From: Kingdonia uniflora
Taxonomy: Eukaryota > Streptophyta > Magnoliopsida > Ranunculales > Circaeasteraceae
Reading direction: 5' to 3'
Assembly: GCA_014058105.1 (NCBI GenBank)
Contig: JACGCM010002114.1
Location: 1,674,001-1,738,000 of the forward strand
DNA: 64,000 nucleotides
Position 1 is the first letter of the stretch. Each line of letters begins with the position of its first letter. A program made the position numbers and the translations under genes. The notes beneath the pieces were generated by a model. The model was not told where the DNA came from and did no database searches. It saw nothing but the letters and a program-made list of their open reading frames with translations. Below, one piece after another: positions 1 through 10,832 of the stretch.

Positions 1-566
1 GTTAGCTAATGTCGCTTGAAGTTCCTGGAACTCTTCATTTCTCGACAATGTTGTGAGAAAAAGCCTCAGAGATTACCTTCAAACAATATCTGAGTTGATG
101 AAAGTTGGTAAAGGACGTTGTGTGTGTGTGTGTGGGGGGGGGTTTCGGGACTGATCCTGATGTTTATCTCATCTAGCCCTTCGTATAGTGAAGGTGTTCC
201 CTGGTCGAGATAAGGCCTTGTCACATTCCTAGTGATAAAGGCTAGTTACTCTCTTGAGATACGTTTACTGCTATTCTCCTTATCTAGCAAAAGCTAGTCA
301 ATATCTTATACACGTCTGTCTAGCTGATGGGTGTACTTACTACACCTACAAAGTCTATTGATCAGGGTCGAGGAAAGTCTATTGATTAGGGTCCCATTCC
401 AATCTATTTGTGATTTTTTCTACACCTACAAAGTGTTGGTCTTAATACAGTGATACACCTAAGCTCACTTTCCAGAAAATAAAATAACTCGTCACATTGT
501 TTCTGTTTGATCGTTTTCTTCAATATGCGAACATAAGATTTTCCTCACACCTTGAAATTTATATAG
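1..566 (+). other. Intron and upstream part of the PYD1 gene, with a TG microsatellite
   Basis: This stretch lies directly upstream of a PYD1 exon and shows no open frame that I recognise, so I read it as intron of the gene entering from the left edge. It ends in the acceptor ATATAG at 561-566. A TG repeat at 119-134 runs into a G run at 134-142. Bases 5-18 recur inverted at 1992-2005. Confidence 0.55.
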
Positions 567-676
567 GTGTGCACAGGAGTGATGATGCACGGCTATGGCC
601 TTGTAAAGACACTTTCTGCCGAGCTGAAGGATTTCATGAGAAAGCACAACTTCTCTTCAATTGAAGACTTCAGAGG
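567..676 (+). CDS. PYD1: Dihydropyrimidine dehydrogenase (NADP+), penultimate exon
   Basis: The frame reads VCTGVMMHGYGLVK and continues to KHNFSSIEDFRG, the conserved C-terminal region of plant PYD1, the plastid enzyme that reduces uracil and thymine in the first step of pyrimidine catabolism. The exon is bounded by the acceptor ATATAG before 567 and a GT donor at 677-678. It ends two bases into a glycine codon that the next exon completes. Only the gene's 3' end is in the window; the FMN and substrate domains must lie upstream. The assignment rests on recognising the C-terminal sequence, which is very conserved among plants. Confidence 0.85.
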
Positions 677-764
677 GTATAAGCATTGTCTTGTCTGATT
701 TAATAAATTAGTACTTTCGTGAGTTTGTTGAAACCCATAGTTAAACAAGTGTTGTTTTCTTCAG

Positions 765-921
765 GGCTTCTCTTCCGTACTTCACAACACATACCGATTT
801 GGTACAAAGGCAACAAGAAGCCGTACGTCAGAGAAAAGCCGTCAAGCAAGGATTACAGTCTGACAAAGATTGGACTGGAGATGGCTTCGTAAAGGAAACT
901 GAAAGTATGGTGTCTAACTAA
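765..921 (+). CDS. PYD1: Dihydropyrimidine dehydrogenase (NADP+), last exon
   Basis: After the acceptor TTCAG at 760-764 the frame continues ASLPYFTTHTDLV, then a charged stretch with QRQQEAVRQRKA, and ends DWTGDGFVKETESMVSN followed by TAA at 919-921. The final residues match the normal end of plant PYD1, so this is the true terminus and not a truncation. Exon phase agrees with the preceding exon across an 88-bp intron (677-764). No frame damage is visible, so the gene is probably functional, but the catalytic domains lie outside the window. Confidence 0.87.
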
Positions 922-2014
922 CATCCGTCAGTTTAGTAATCATTCTCCGTCTTATAAAGGAATATATGTCAAGCTGTCTTCATGTCCTAGACTTGTTTTC
1001 TTTCATTTGCTCATTGAAAACTTAACTTTGTTAAGATGTTAATATAGAGATAAATAAAGGTGCTCCGAAGTCTTTAACTGATTATGCCTTTAACTTCTGT
1101 TGTTTTAATTGCAAATATTTCTTACAACTTATGGTTATTAACAACCAAAAACGAAATTCTGGATTTTTTGAGTGTCCCTAGCCTCTCTATAAAAATGTAA
1201 TAAACGAGATTCAGATTGTTACTCACATCAACAACTCAGGGTGTGTGGTTCATTCCTTTCTTATGTTCTTATTTGAATAATAAGTGTGATTACAAAAGCG
1301 ACCTGCCACACAACAACGATTTCATGTGTATGATTAGTTATTCAAATCAAATAGATCAATTTCTCTGTCAAAAGAAGATGACATGCTACAAGGAGATGAT
1401 TAAGATATATGTCAAAAGAAGAAATACAATCTCGGGTTTGTTGGTGATTTCAAGAACAAATACTTGAAATTGTTGGTGATTTCAAGAACAAATGCCTTTT
1501 CAATCAAAGAATGGCGTCCAAGCTTCATGAAGTGCATGACCTTAACGTCTTGTGCCATGTTATTGTCTTGAAATTGATTCTGGAATTGAAACCGGTGAAC
1601 AGCCAGAAAGCACTGGATCCGATTAAGCTTTTTGTGACGAGGATAGCATACACGTTAGTACTATGCAGAGTAAACCAGACCAAGCTTAAGACTGCGTAAT
1701 CTGGACACAAAAGTTAAGTGAGCTCGTACAATGCTCGTCCAACAATATGTTAGCAGGCTGATGTCTTAGAAATATCGTCCAGTTATTTGCATAATCTAAC
1801 AAAAAAGTTAACTATATTGCAAGTCTAATGGAAAATTTAAAATCGATAAAAATTAATTCAAACCAGACATCGTCTAGTTATATTGCCAGTCTTTATTAAT
1901 TTGGACTTTCGTCTAGGGCTCTAGGCACCTATTTCAAACCAGACGTCTTTATGGGTTCAGAGAGTCAGAACTCTGGAACTCTTTATGAACGCAAGCGACA
2001 TTAGCAATTTTAGA
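922..2014. other. Intergenic region downstream of PYD1
   Basis: I see no supported gene. The first few hundred bases should hold the PYD1 3' UTR. A 23-bp direct repeat (TGTTGGTGATTTCAAGAACA plus three bases) occurs at 1439-1461 and 1471-1493. Between about 1770 and 1950 a motif like TCGTCTAGTTAT / TCGTCCAGTTAT appears several times among AT-rich DNA. Bases 1992-2005 are an inverted copy of 5-18. The short open frames here look like chance. Confidence 0.4.
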
Positions 2015-2334
2015 CTGCTTGTTGCCCTCAATATCTATATAGAAATGTTTGGAAGATCACCAGAACTCACATTGAGCTTTGGTTTTGGAGAAATACAATG
2101 AAAGATCAGTAGCGGGAATAATCAATGAAACTACCATACAATTTATGAAGACATCAAATCAGGGAAACCGTAATATACATAGATATACATCTATACATGA
2201 TAATTACTTGTTTCAAACCGTTCTAACAATCTGACAACCCAAAATAACAAAACAAAATAGTTCCGCTGTTTCCCGAAGGAAATTAAGACTTCTAAGAACA
2301 TAATGATGAGAAAATTAAGAAGGATTGTTTCTCA
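2015..2334 (-). other. 3' flank / 3' UTR of RDR1-A
   Basis: This block begins where similarity to the flank of RDR1-B starts (CTTGTTGCCCTCAATATC, also at 24386 and 24520), so it marks the 3' edge of the duplicated segment. It follows the RDR1-A stop codon on the minus strand and most likely holds the 3' UTR. Confidence 0.6.
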
Positions 2335-3156
2335 CTAGAACCTAAAACTCCGCATGAAATGGTTTGCAAGTGACTCCATGTGACGACCCCTTCTGTTTTT
2401 GTTCTTCTTGCTATTCTCCTTGATTTGAATCAACTTATCATAAACGCACCAAGGGAAACTAAGGAAATGATTCCTTTTCATTCCCTCGTTGTAGTTTCCC
2501 CAGTAATTCGGATGATAAGTTACGTGATACCAAGCAGAGGCCTTCGCAAAACGATCATCTTCTCTACCTTCAGCAAACCAGCTTCTTGCTTCTTTTCTTA
2601 AAGACTTCACCGCCAATCCCACAGCTTCCCCATCCTTCTTTTTATCAAAGGATTTAGACATGTGAATTACACATCTCCCGAGAATCTTTGCCTCTGTTTT
2701 AATCCCATAATAGTCCATCAAGTTCCCCATCTTGAAATCATATTTTTCTTTGTACGCATAAGCAGAATCAAGATAATACTCAAATCCATCAACTTCCATG
2801 TCATAGTCATAACAACGTTTTGCTACCTCCCAAGTGAAAGAACTTATATTACTTGTTTGTGGTGCAACGTCTTTGACTGCTCTGAACAATTTTCCAATAA
2901 CATGTGTTGATTCATAGGTGGGTCTATCGAGCTTCTCCACGAAGTCCGGGTACTCTTTGACGAATAAATGAGGAGGTATTTCTGCCGGAACACCGGTCTT
3001 TGGAAAGTCAACAGCAATTGAGAATAGACGCGCAAGTTCTATGCATGCTCCGCTTTCTGCCATGAGTGACTCCCTGTCGGCAAAGGCAATGTGTGCATTT
3101 GCAATAATTCCTAAGCTGTCATTGACCATGTAGTTTGTAAAATACTCTTGAACTTC
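2335..3156 (-). pseudogene. RDR1: RDR1-A exon 4 (C-terminus)
   Basis: Begins [20 protein letters not shown] directly after the acceptor ACAG and ends at TAG (2335-2337). Contains [32 protein letters not shown] and [16 protein letters not shown], all hallmarks of the RDR1 C-terminus. The frame is open for all 273 codons. The open frame extends seven codons into the intron (from 3177), but the splice phase places the exon start at 3156. Confidence 0.9.
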
Positions 3157-4737
3157 CTGTACCACATAATCACACATGTCGGCAGCTTAGTTACAAAATT
3201 CAGCATATGCAAAATATGGATCAGGAAATGGTTGACTCAAATTTAACCTTCTCATGGTATCTAAGTAAAGAATTTGTCAATATTGCAGATCATCAAATTA
3301 TAAATGTATTAAACAACAGCATATTGTTAAGTAGGTAAGCAGAGAAGAAAACAACATTGTATACAACTGGGAGGATTCAAAATTATTTGCAAGATTTTAA
3401 TACCAACTTCATTAGACATTTAAGAAGCAAAGAAGAAACTCCGGAGAGGATTGCTCATTGGAACTCCCCATATAGTGAAACATCCATATTTGGTATTGGT
3501 TTCATTTCGTGTCTAGAATAGGTGTTAGCACTATCTCGTGGTTATTTATTTAATCGTTAGAGAGTGCACGTGGAACGACTACATCTGGACTGACACTGAA
3601 CACGTACGTTGGTTTGTACCTCTTCGTTCAAAAAAATCTAGTATGTTAGTATTTTACAAAAGTAAAAAAATAATAATATGATTTTTGAAGAAAATAAGTT
3701 TCAACACGTGGACGAATATTTGGGTGACGTGGAGGAGTACGTGGGCCGTTGGGCTTGACACGTGGAAGAAAGGCCCGCTCTGATACCATATTATGATGCG
3801 AATCATCTCTCATAATCGTTTCTCACATGTCAACAAACTATTTATATTTATGCTCTTTTAATTCAAGCCTCTCTGCTAGAGATGATTAGTAGGTTTTAGG
3901 GAGTTCCTAATTAACCAACACAAGGTTAAGAGGGTATTGTTCCCAGTTTCTAGAATATTCCTAATTAGGGTTTCTACCCCCTTATGTTCTATAAAAGGGA
4001 GGCTAAGTTCTCTATTTTATTTAGTTGCTGAAGTTGATAATTTGAAGTAAATTCAGTTTAGGTTTCACTTTAAGCTTTCGTTTAGTTTTGATTTGAAGTT
4101 AATTTTGTGTTTTAGTGTCAGTAAAAACCCTAATTTTAATTAGGTTAACGTTTATCAATCCGAGTTCTTGCTTCCGCGACTCAGATTTACGTTATATTAT
4201 AAACGTTATATTATAACTGGAGGTTCCATCTCAAAACCAATTGGCTATGAGAGGAGCCCAAGATCTTATATTGAAGTGCAAGGCTTGAATACCCGATGTG
4301 GGACTACATATCTCAACAATATATCTAGGAATGCTTTACTTTTCCATAAGGCCAAGTTGGTGCAAATATGATCCACATGCATGCCACTTTCACGAAGTGC
4401 GATTTCCATGGAAATGGTACAGATGAAATCCTTCTCAAGATTGAATGGAGCAACTTTATGAAGAATTATTTAAAAGAGGTCACGTTCTAACATTATGGGG
4501 GACATTCTTCAATTTGCAATAATTAGCTCCAAGGAACTCAATTCTCTTATATTAAGCATAGGCAAATAAAATGTATTAAGATTTATCCACGAACACAAAA
4601 AAACAGAGTGGGAAACCTATAAATGTCTATCATCTTCAAATTTATAAGAAATAATACCTACATTGTTGCAAAAGAGACGATTAAAAAAGAGAATAATACG
4701 AAAGAATTTCTCTAATGTATTACTTGCAGGGTTATAC
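3157..4737 (-). other. RDR1-A intron 3 carrying a composite repeat insertion
   Basis: The matching intron of RDR1-B is 829 bp; this one is 1581 bp. The ends align with RDR1-B, but about 3480-4320 has replaced roughly 160 bp there. The extra DNA looks like a dispersed plant repeat with GCTCTGATACCA (3778-3789) and a right part ending ATGTGGGACTACATATCTCA (to about 4318), split by a likely solo LTR. Confidence 0.6.
3794..4208 (+). mobile_element. Probable solo LTR inside the intron repeat
   Basis: Begins TGATGCG and ends AACGTTA, with TATTA on both sides (3789-3793 and 4209-4213) as a possible 5-bp target duplication. It carries a TATA box (CTATAAAAGGG near 3990) and an LTR-like stretch with AAAACCCTAATTTT and GCTTCCGCG. 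It splits an older repeat whose halves lie left and right. The 3' end is not canonical CA, so the boundary is uncertain. Confidence 0.45.
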
Positions 4738-4888
4738 CTCAATCTTAACATCATGATCCAAGAGAACAGTTGGTGCTAGAGTATAGTCCATTGGTTGGAT
4801 TTGACGAGTTGGAATAAGTTCACTGTCCCAACTGATGAAATATATGTCTCCATCTAAATCACTTCCTGAACATTCATTTGGATGGGGT
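4738..4888 (-). pseudogene. RDR1: RDR1-A exon 3, catalytic DLDGD exon
   Basis: This 151-nt exon encodes [20 protein letters not shown] and continues to [16 protein letters not shown] supplies the metal-binding aspartates of cellular RdRps. It is bounded by an AG acceptor at 4890-4889 and a GT donor at 4737-4736, and its phase fits exons 2 and 4. The exon itself is undamaged, although the gene is dead. Confidence 0.9.
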
Positions 4889-5337
4889 CTACGGCAACAA
4901 ATTGAAGTAGTAGTTAGCTCAAGGAAGTAATATTTAATAGAAAAAAACTGAATTTACATGTATATCGTATCAACCGAGTTGAAATGGCAAGCATATGTGT
5001 AGATAAGGTGAGATATTATCTGTTTTACCTTTACAAGAGAGAAGTGATTGAACATATAAAAATAGTTCCAGGGTGAGATATTTGTTCGTCTATATAATCG
5101 ATTTACATAAATAAAGGTTAAAGTTGTCCAGAATGATTTACCTATTTGACAAAAAAACAAAAAACAAAGGAAATTAAAGCAAATGGGAACTGGTAGCAGA
5201 ATCTTTAACTTTTTCTTGTCATGGACGGGGAATTTAGTGCTGGACACACCACCTTCAAAATCTCTATTTCCTTTAATTTATAAAAAACTTTTCATTATGC
5301 TTGATTGACATGTAAATATCAAAGTCAATAACACCAC

Positions 5338-5645
5338 TGATGAGTTAATCTTGTTGTTAGAAGGTCGTGTCCAGTAGTTGTTTAATTTTAGCAAAGTTGT
5401 TTTTTGTTTGAGTACGAAATTAGGCTGTCAGTTTTAGTCCAGTGTGTGGCTAAAAATAGTGTAGCAGTTATTTAATTGTTTGTTTTTAGAATCCCAAAAC
5501 GTGGGATGTAACTTTTGATTTTGCAGTTATGTTTTGTGTTATATAAGAAAAACCAGAAAATGATGCATTGAATTACAGCATCGCAAAACACTGTCTCTTC
5601 AGTTTTTTTCTTTAATTGTTCTGTGTTAGTGGCCGATAACCAACA
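5338..5645 (+). repeat. Copia 5' LTR
   Basis: 308 bp, starting TGATGAGTTAATC and ending CCGATAACCAACA. TATATAAG near 5540 is a likely TATA box for the genomic transcript. It matches 9955-10264 except for a 2-bp indel. Confidence 0.96.
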
Positions 5646-5648
5646 TTT

Positions 5649-5660
5649 TGGTATCAGAGC
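5649..5660 (+). other. Primer binding site, initiator tRNA-Met
   Basis: TGGTATCAGAGC, complementary to the 3' end of plant initiator tRNA-Met, three bases after the 5' LTR. This is the usual primer site of plant copia elements. Confidence 0.93.
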
Positions 5661-5676
5661 CCGTGTTGTCAAAGCA

Positions 5677-8600
5677 ATGGCCAGTGATGTAGGAGATCAA
5701 TCAAAGACACTTGAAGTGGTCAAACCGACGGCAAGAGGAGCCTCAATCCCGATCCATTATCCAACGTTAAGCGAAACGAACTACGGCATATGGGCTGTCA
5801 AGATGAAGATAATCTTGCGTTCGCTAGGAGTATGGTCAGTGATCGAAGGTGGAGACACAGACGATGACAAAGATCAAGGCGCCATGGTAGCCATTTCTCA
5901 AGCCGTGCCAGATGACGTAATGATGGCAATCGCGGATAAGCAGACGGCAAAGGAGGCTTGGGACGCACTCAGGGAGATGCGGGTTGGTGAAGATCGCGTC
6001 AAGAAGGCACGCGTACAGGTGCTGAAACGGCAACTGAACAAGTTACACATGGAGGATTCAGAGACAATAAACGGCTTTGCAATGAAGCTTACCACGCTGG
6101 TGGGTGAGATCCGCTCACTGGGCACGAAGCTCGACGACAGCGAAGTTGTTGAAAAACTGTTCAGTGCAGTTCCAGATAAATTTCTCCAAATTATCGGAAC
6201 GATTGAGCAGTTTGGTGATAGTGAGAACATGTCGGTCTCAGAAGCAATCGGCCGCCTCAGAACCTTTGAAGAAGGGCTTAAAGGGCGACTGCACTCAAAG
6301 GGCAGTGGAGAACAGTTACTCTTTACCCAGGCCGAGTGGGAGGCAAGAATCCCAAAGGCAAAGAGAGATGAAGGTTCCAGCAGCAACAACAGAGGAGGAC
6401 GTCACGGGAGAGGACGTGGTCGTGGGCGTGGTTATGGTGGAGGTCGGGGAAATGGTGAACGCAATAACGAAGACCGAAAGCCACGTAACTTCGACAAATC
6501 CAGGGTTAAGTGTTTCAATTGTAATGAATATGGTCACTTTGCAAAAGAGTGTCCCAAACCAAACCGAAGAGAAAGAGCAAACCTTGTTACAACGCAAACC
6601 GAAGATGAACCGGCACTGTTGATGGCCGAAACTTGTGTTCTCAGCCACGCAATACAGAACGAGCAAGTGTTACTACACGAAGACAAGGTGGTGCCAAAGA
6701 TTAAAAGCACCCGAGAGAAGGCTTGGTATTTAGATACCGGCGCAAGTAACCACATGACCGGTTGTATCGAAAAATTTGCTGAAATTGACACGACCATTAA
6801 AGGGTCAGTCAAATTTGGGGATGGCTCGGCTGTAGAAATCCAAGGAAGAGGTTCGGTTTTGTTTGAAGGCTTCACAGGTGAACATCGAATACTTACTAAT
6901 GTCTACTACATCCCGATGTTGAAGAGCAACATAATAAGCCTTGGCCAGTTAGATGAGAACGGATGCAAGGTTGTGGTTGAAGGAGGTGTTATGACTATTT
7001 TGGACAGATCACAAAGACTACTAGCAAAAGTGAACAGGTCAAGCAACCGGTTATATGTGTTTAACATAGCACCAGCCCTACCCGAATGTTTTCTGGTAAG
7101 GAGCAAAGAAGAAGCGTGGCGATGGCATGCAAGATACGGGCATGTGAACTTTCATGCCTTGAAGCTTCTAAGTCAGAAACAGATGGTGCACGGCTTGCCT
7201 ATAATCGAGCATGAGGACCGCATCTGTGATGGTTGTTTGATTGGAAAACAACACCGAAATCCATTTCCAGCAGTGGCAAAATTCCGAGCAAAATCACCTC
7301 TTGAACTGTGGCATGGAGACTTGTGCGGGCCAATAACTCCTGCCACACACGGAGGCAAGCGCTATTTCCTACTGTTGGTTGACGATTGTACAAGATTCAT
7401 GTGGCAGGTGCTGATCCGAAACAAAGACGAAGCATTTGAGGCATTTAAGAAGGTGAAAGCTGCAGCCGAAATGGAGAAAAACAGTAAGCTGAAAGCTTTG
7501 CGCACGGATCGTGGCGGCGAATTCACCTCAAATGAGTTCAAGACTTACTGTGAGCTGTTGGGAATTAAGCGTTATCTCACGGCGCCTTACTCTCCTCAGC
7601 AGAACGGAGTTGTCGAACGAAGAAATCAGACGGTGGTCGGCACGGCAAGGAGCTTGTTGAAAAGCATGGGAGTCCCAGGCGAATTTTGGGGAGAAGCGGT
7701 ATCAACTGCCGTATATCTCTTAAATAGAGCACCAACAAAGAGCGTCGTCGGTAAAACTCCCTATGAAGCATACTATGACCGCAAGCCAAGTGTCGATCAT
7801 CTTCGTATTTTCGGATGCCTTGCACATGTAAAAGTGGTGAAACCGCACCTTTCTAAGTTAGCTGATCGTAGCAAGCAAATGGTGTTCATTGGTTATGATA
7901 TGAATACGAAAGGCTATCGGATGTTCGATCCAGCGTCAAGACGAGTTGTGGTGACACGAGATGCAGTGTTCGAGGAGGAGAAGAAGTGGGAATGGAGCAG
8001 AAACCCAGTGGCAGAGACACAACCAGTTGGAGACTCGTTTGCAGTTCATTATTTTTCTGTTCCGAGTTCATCCGACACGACAAGGCAAGGAGACGAGTTA
8101 GGGGAACGCGACTCTGATGCAGCAGATTTCTCAGACCCATTTCATTCCCTACCTAATGAGCAAGACCAGCACCTAACACCTGTGACAAGCACGAGATCCA
8201 GAGCCCCTGATTCAAGTACACCACACACTCCAGATGAAACTTTTGATGTTTCAGCCTCAACCGAAGTACAGCAGCCTACAACACCTGATGAGAGATCATT
8301 AGAAGGACCACGGGGTACGCGTGACATCAAAAGCCTTTACTATAGAACCATCCCAATAGAACTGGAGTATTCGGGCTTGTGCTTACTAGGAGAAGAGGAG
8401 CCTTCGAATTTCGAAGAAGCAAAGGCAGATCCGATGTGGAGAAGAGCAATGGAGGAAGAGATTTCCTCTATTCGAAAGAATGAAACATGGAAGCTCGTTC
8501 CAGTACCCAACAGTCACAAACCTATAGGTCTAAAGTGGGTTTACAAACTAAAGAAGGACACTCAAGGCAGAATCGTGAAGCACAAGGCGAGACTAGTGGC

Positions 8601-9945
8601 AAAGGGGTACGTTCAGCGACAAGGCATAGACTTTGATGAAGTTTTCGCCCCTGTTGCTCGGCTAGAGACGGTACGTTTGCTGATTTCTATTGCAGCACAT
8701 GAAGGATGGGAGGTGCATCATATGGATGTAAAGTCAGCCTTCCTCAACGGGGATTTGGAAGAAGAAGTGTACCTTATTCAACCGCCGGGTTTTGAAGTAA
8801 AAGGAGAAGAGCACAAGGTATTAAAACTGCACAAGGCACTGTACGGCTTGCGACAAGCACCTAGAGCTTGGAATTCAAAACTGGACAAATCATTGAAAAC
8901 ACTCGGTTTTGAGAGGTGTTCATTAGAGCATGCCGTGTACAAGAGAAACCAAGGAAAAGGGAATCTGATAGTTGGAGTTTACGTGGATGATCTAATCATC
9001 ACTGGAGAGTGTATCCAAGATATAAACATGTTCAAATCTCAGATGAAGAAGATGTTTAGTATGAGCGACCTTGGGTTACTCAGCTACTATTTGGGAATTG
9101 AAGTTTGTCAGAGTTCTAAGAAGATCACACTCAACCAGTCCGCATATGCAACAAAGGTGTTAGACAAATGCGGCATGAAAGATTGCAACCCTTCACAAAT
9201 CCCGATGGAACCTCGTCTGAAACTGAGCAAGGAAAGCACAAGTCCACCTGTAGACACAACTCTGTACCGAAGCATTGTTGGCAGTTTAAGATATCTACTG
9301 CACACGCGCTCAGATTTGGCATTCTCTGTCGGCATGGTGAGTAGATACATGGAGAAGCCCACAACGGAGCACATGGCCGCAGTGAAGCACATATTGCGGT
9401 ACGTGAAAGGAACCTTAAATCTTGGTTGCGTTTATGAGAAAAAGGAAGGAAGCTTGGAGCTGTTGGGTTACTCTGATAGTGATCTGGCCGGTGATACTGA
9501 TGACCGGAAGAGCACTACAGGGGTAATATTCTTCCTTGGGTCAAACCCGGTTAGTTGGTGTTCACAAAAACAAAAGGTGGTTGTGTTATCTTCCTGTGAA
9601 GCAGAGTATATCGCTGCCTGTGCAGCAGCGTGCCAAGGAGTGTGGCTGGGACGATTGTTGGCAGATTTGTTAAAGACCGAGGTTAAGAAAGTGGTTCTGA
9701 AGATTGATAATCAGTCCGCAATTGCATTGAGCAAGAATTCAGTTCATCATGAGAGGAGCAAACACATCGATACCCGATTCCACTACATTAGAGATTGTGT
9801 TGAATCAGGAATGATTGAAACCCAACATGTTTGCACACAAGATCAGCGTGCTGATATTCTGACAAAGTCGCTAGCAAGGATGAAGTTCATGGAGATGAGA
9901 GAAAGGATTGGTGTGCGGATCATCAGTAAAGAACAACAAGCTTAA
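5677..9945 (+). CDS. Copia gag-protease-integrase-RT-RNase H polyprotein
   Basis: A single 1422-aa frame. I start it at the ATG at 5677; the open frame extends back to 5623, but that stretch lies in the LTR and primer site. Order seen: gag with [10 protein letters not shown]; zinc knuckle [14 protein letters not shown] from about residue 279; protease DTGASNH at about 353; integrase zinc finger, then the D-D-35-E triad at about 548, 611 and 647 ([21 protein letters not shown]); reverse transcriptase with YVDD at about 1102; RNase H with SDSDLAGD and the [11 protein letters not shown] tail. All catalytic residues are present and no stop interrupts the frame. The small size fits short copia lineages, but I cannot assign the lineage with certainty. 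Confidence 0.96.
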   Translation: MASDVGDQSKTLEVVKPTARGASIPIHYPTLSETNYGIWAVKMKIILRSLGVWSVIEGGDTDDDKDQGAMVAISQAVPDDVMMAIADKQTAKEAWDALREMRVGEDRVKKARVQVLKRQLNKLHMEDSETINGFAMKLTTLVGEIRSLGTKLDDSEVVEKLFSAVPDKFLQIIGTIEQFGDSENMSVSEAIGRLRTFEEGLKGRLHSKGSGEQLLFTQAEWEARIPKAKRDEGSSSNNRGGRHGRGRGRGRGYGGGRGNGERNNEDRKPRNFDKSRVKCFNCNEYGHFAKECPKPNRRERANLVTTQTEDEPALLMAETCVLSHAIQNEQVLLHEDKVVPKIKSTREKAWYLDTGASNHMTGCIEKFAEIDTTIKGSVKFGDGSAVEIQGRGSVLFEGFTGEHRILTNVYYIPMLKSNIISLGQLDENGCKVVVEGGVMTILDRSQRLLAKVNRSSNRLYVFNIAPALPECFLVRSKEEAWRWHARYGHVNFHALKLLSQKQMVHGLPIIEHEDRICDGCLIGKQHRNPFPAVAKFRAKSPLELWHGDLCGPITPATHGGKRYFLLLVDDCTRFMWQVLIRNKDEAFEAFKKVKAAAEMEKNSKLKALRTDRGGEFTSNEFKTYCELLGIKRYLTAPYSPQQNGVVERRNQTVVGTARSLLKSMGVPGEFWGEAVSTAVYLLNRAPTKSVVGKTPYEAYYDRKPSVDHLRIFGCLAHVKVVKPHLSKLADRSKQMVFIGYDMNTKGYRMFDPASRRVVVTRDAVFEEEKKWEWSRNPVAETQPVGDSFAVHYFSVPSSSDTTRQGDELGERDSDAADFSDPFHSLPNEQDQHLTPVTSTRSRAPDSSTPHTPDETFDVSASTEVQQPTTPDERSLEGPRGTRDIKSLYYRTIPIELEYSGLCLLGEEEPSNFEEAKADPMWRRAMEEEISSIRKNETWKLVPVPNSHKPIGLKWVYKLKKDTQGRIVKHKARLVAKGYVQRQGIDFDEVFAPVARLETVRLLISIAAHEGWEVHHMDVKSAFLNGDLEEEVYLIQPPGFEVKGEEHKVLKLHKALYGLRQAPRAWNSKLDKSLKTLGFERCSLEHAVYKRNQGKGNLIVGVYVDDLIITGECIQDINMFKSQMKKMFSMSDLGLLSYYLGIEVCQSSKKITLNQSAYATKVLDKCGMKDCNPSQIPMEPRLKLSKESTSPPVDTTLYRSIVGSLRYLLHTRSDLAFSVGMVSRYMEKPTTEHMAAVKHILRYVKGTLNLGCVYEKKEGSLELLGYSDSDLAGDTDDRKSTTGVIFFLGSNPVSWCSQKQKVVVLSSCEAEYIAACAAACQGVWLGRLLADLLKTEVKKVVLKIDNQSAIALSKNSVHHERSKHIDTRFHYIRDCVESGMIETQHVCTQDQRADILTKSLARMKFMEMRERIGVRIISKEQQA

Positions 9946-9954
9946 GGAGGAGAT
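9944..9954 (+). other. Polypurine tract of the copia element
   Basis: AAGGAGGAGAT directly before the 3' LTR, the expected plus-strand primer. It overlaps the end of the polyprotein stop codon region. Confidence 0.85.
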
Positions 9955-10264
9955 TGATGAGTTAATCTTGTTGTTAGAAGGTCGTGTCCAGTAGTTGTTT
10001 AATTTTAGCAAAGTTGTTTTTTGTTTGAGTACGAAATTAGGCTGTCAGTTTTAGTCCAGTGTGTGGCTAAAAATAGTGTAGCAGTTATTTAATTGTTTGT
10101 TTTTAGAATCCCAAAACGTGGGATGTAACTTTTGATTTTGCAGTTATGTTTTGTGTTATATAAGAAAAACCAGAAAATGATGCATTGAATTACAGCATCG
10201 CAAAACACTTTGTCTCTTCAGTTTTTTTCTTTAATTGTTCTGTGTTAGTGGCCGATAACCAACA
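9955..10264 (+). repeat. Copia 3' LTR
   Basis: 310 bp; the same as the 5' LTR except for two extra bases in ACACTTTGTCTC near 10210. Followed by the target duplication ACCAC. Confidence 0.96.
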
Positions 10265-10832
10265 ACCACCTTCAAAATTAGTATTTGATATTTGTTTGGT
10301 TTATTATGTTCTTCTTCCTCTTCTTTTTTCCATTAACAGAAACCAACTGTTACATAAATCATATTCTGTTTGTGTACTCAAAGCTTATTGCAGAGATAAA
10401 GTCTTGGAAAATCCTCCAAACTCTTTCGGTTCTTAGGGTTAAGGTTTCTTTAAGCCTTTGTTGGGCTCAAACTGTTTACTCTTCTCTCTATTTTTTAGAA
10501 TTTTCAGATTTCACAAAAATATTTAGAATTTTAATTGCAATTTAAAAAGGATTTTTATGTGAGACATCCATCAAACCAAAGAATGCTGTGAGCTAAATGA
10601 TAATTGTGAAAAAAAGGACATAACATTCAACTACTTGTGAATATAATCTAAGGATTAAGTCATAGCATGCCTCCATATGTAATTGTCATGTTCAGTATAC
10701 ATATATTATACTGATATATAACCGTAAAATTACTAATATATCCAAGGAAAACAAGATAATAAGCTCATTGACACGTAGCATTCAACTAATTCCATAAATA
10801 TAACTACAGGAGAAAAATCACAGTACGCTAAC

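Larger units (their letters stand above)
5338..10264 (+). mobile_element. Complete young Ty1/copia retrotransposon in RDR1-A intron 2
   Basis: The 4927-bp element has TG...CA LTRs of 308 and 310 bp that appear to differ only by a 2-bp indel (near 5592 and 10210). The target duplication is ACCAC (5333-5337 and 10265-10269). The empty site is preserved in RDR1-B, where CACCACCTTCAAAATTAG is continuous near 43790. The primer binding site for initiator tRNA-Met directly follows the 5' LTR, and a purine tract precedes the 3' LTR. One uninterrupted gag-pol frame fills the interior. It lies opposite in orientation to the host gene. Near-identical LTRs and an open polyprotein indicate a very recent insertion. 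Confidence 0.97.

Noticed and set aside
1525..1710. Overlapping short frames at 1511-1710
   Set aside because: No similarity to known proteins, overlapping on both strands, in DNA that looks like decayed repeat.
2335..3177. Stand-alone 280-aa gene starting MCDYVVQ
   Set aside because: The first seven codons are intronic; splice phase and RDR1 alignment place the exon start at 3156, and it is the last exon of RDR1-A.
4954..5247. 97-aa minus-strand open frame
   Set aside because: It lies in RDR1-A intron 2, has no ortholog-like motif and contains stops in the parallel RDR1-B intron.
5649..5660. tRNA-Met gene
   Set aside because: Only the 12-base primer complement is present; there is no cloverleaf. 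The same holds for 46858-46869 and the tRNA-Asp-like site at 41916-41932.
5898..6389. 163-aa minus-strand frame and other antisense frames within the copia polyprotein
   Set aside because: They mirror the codon pattern of the strong plus-strand gag-pol frame and show no domains.
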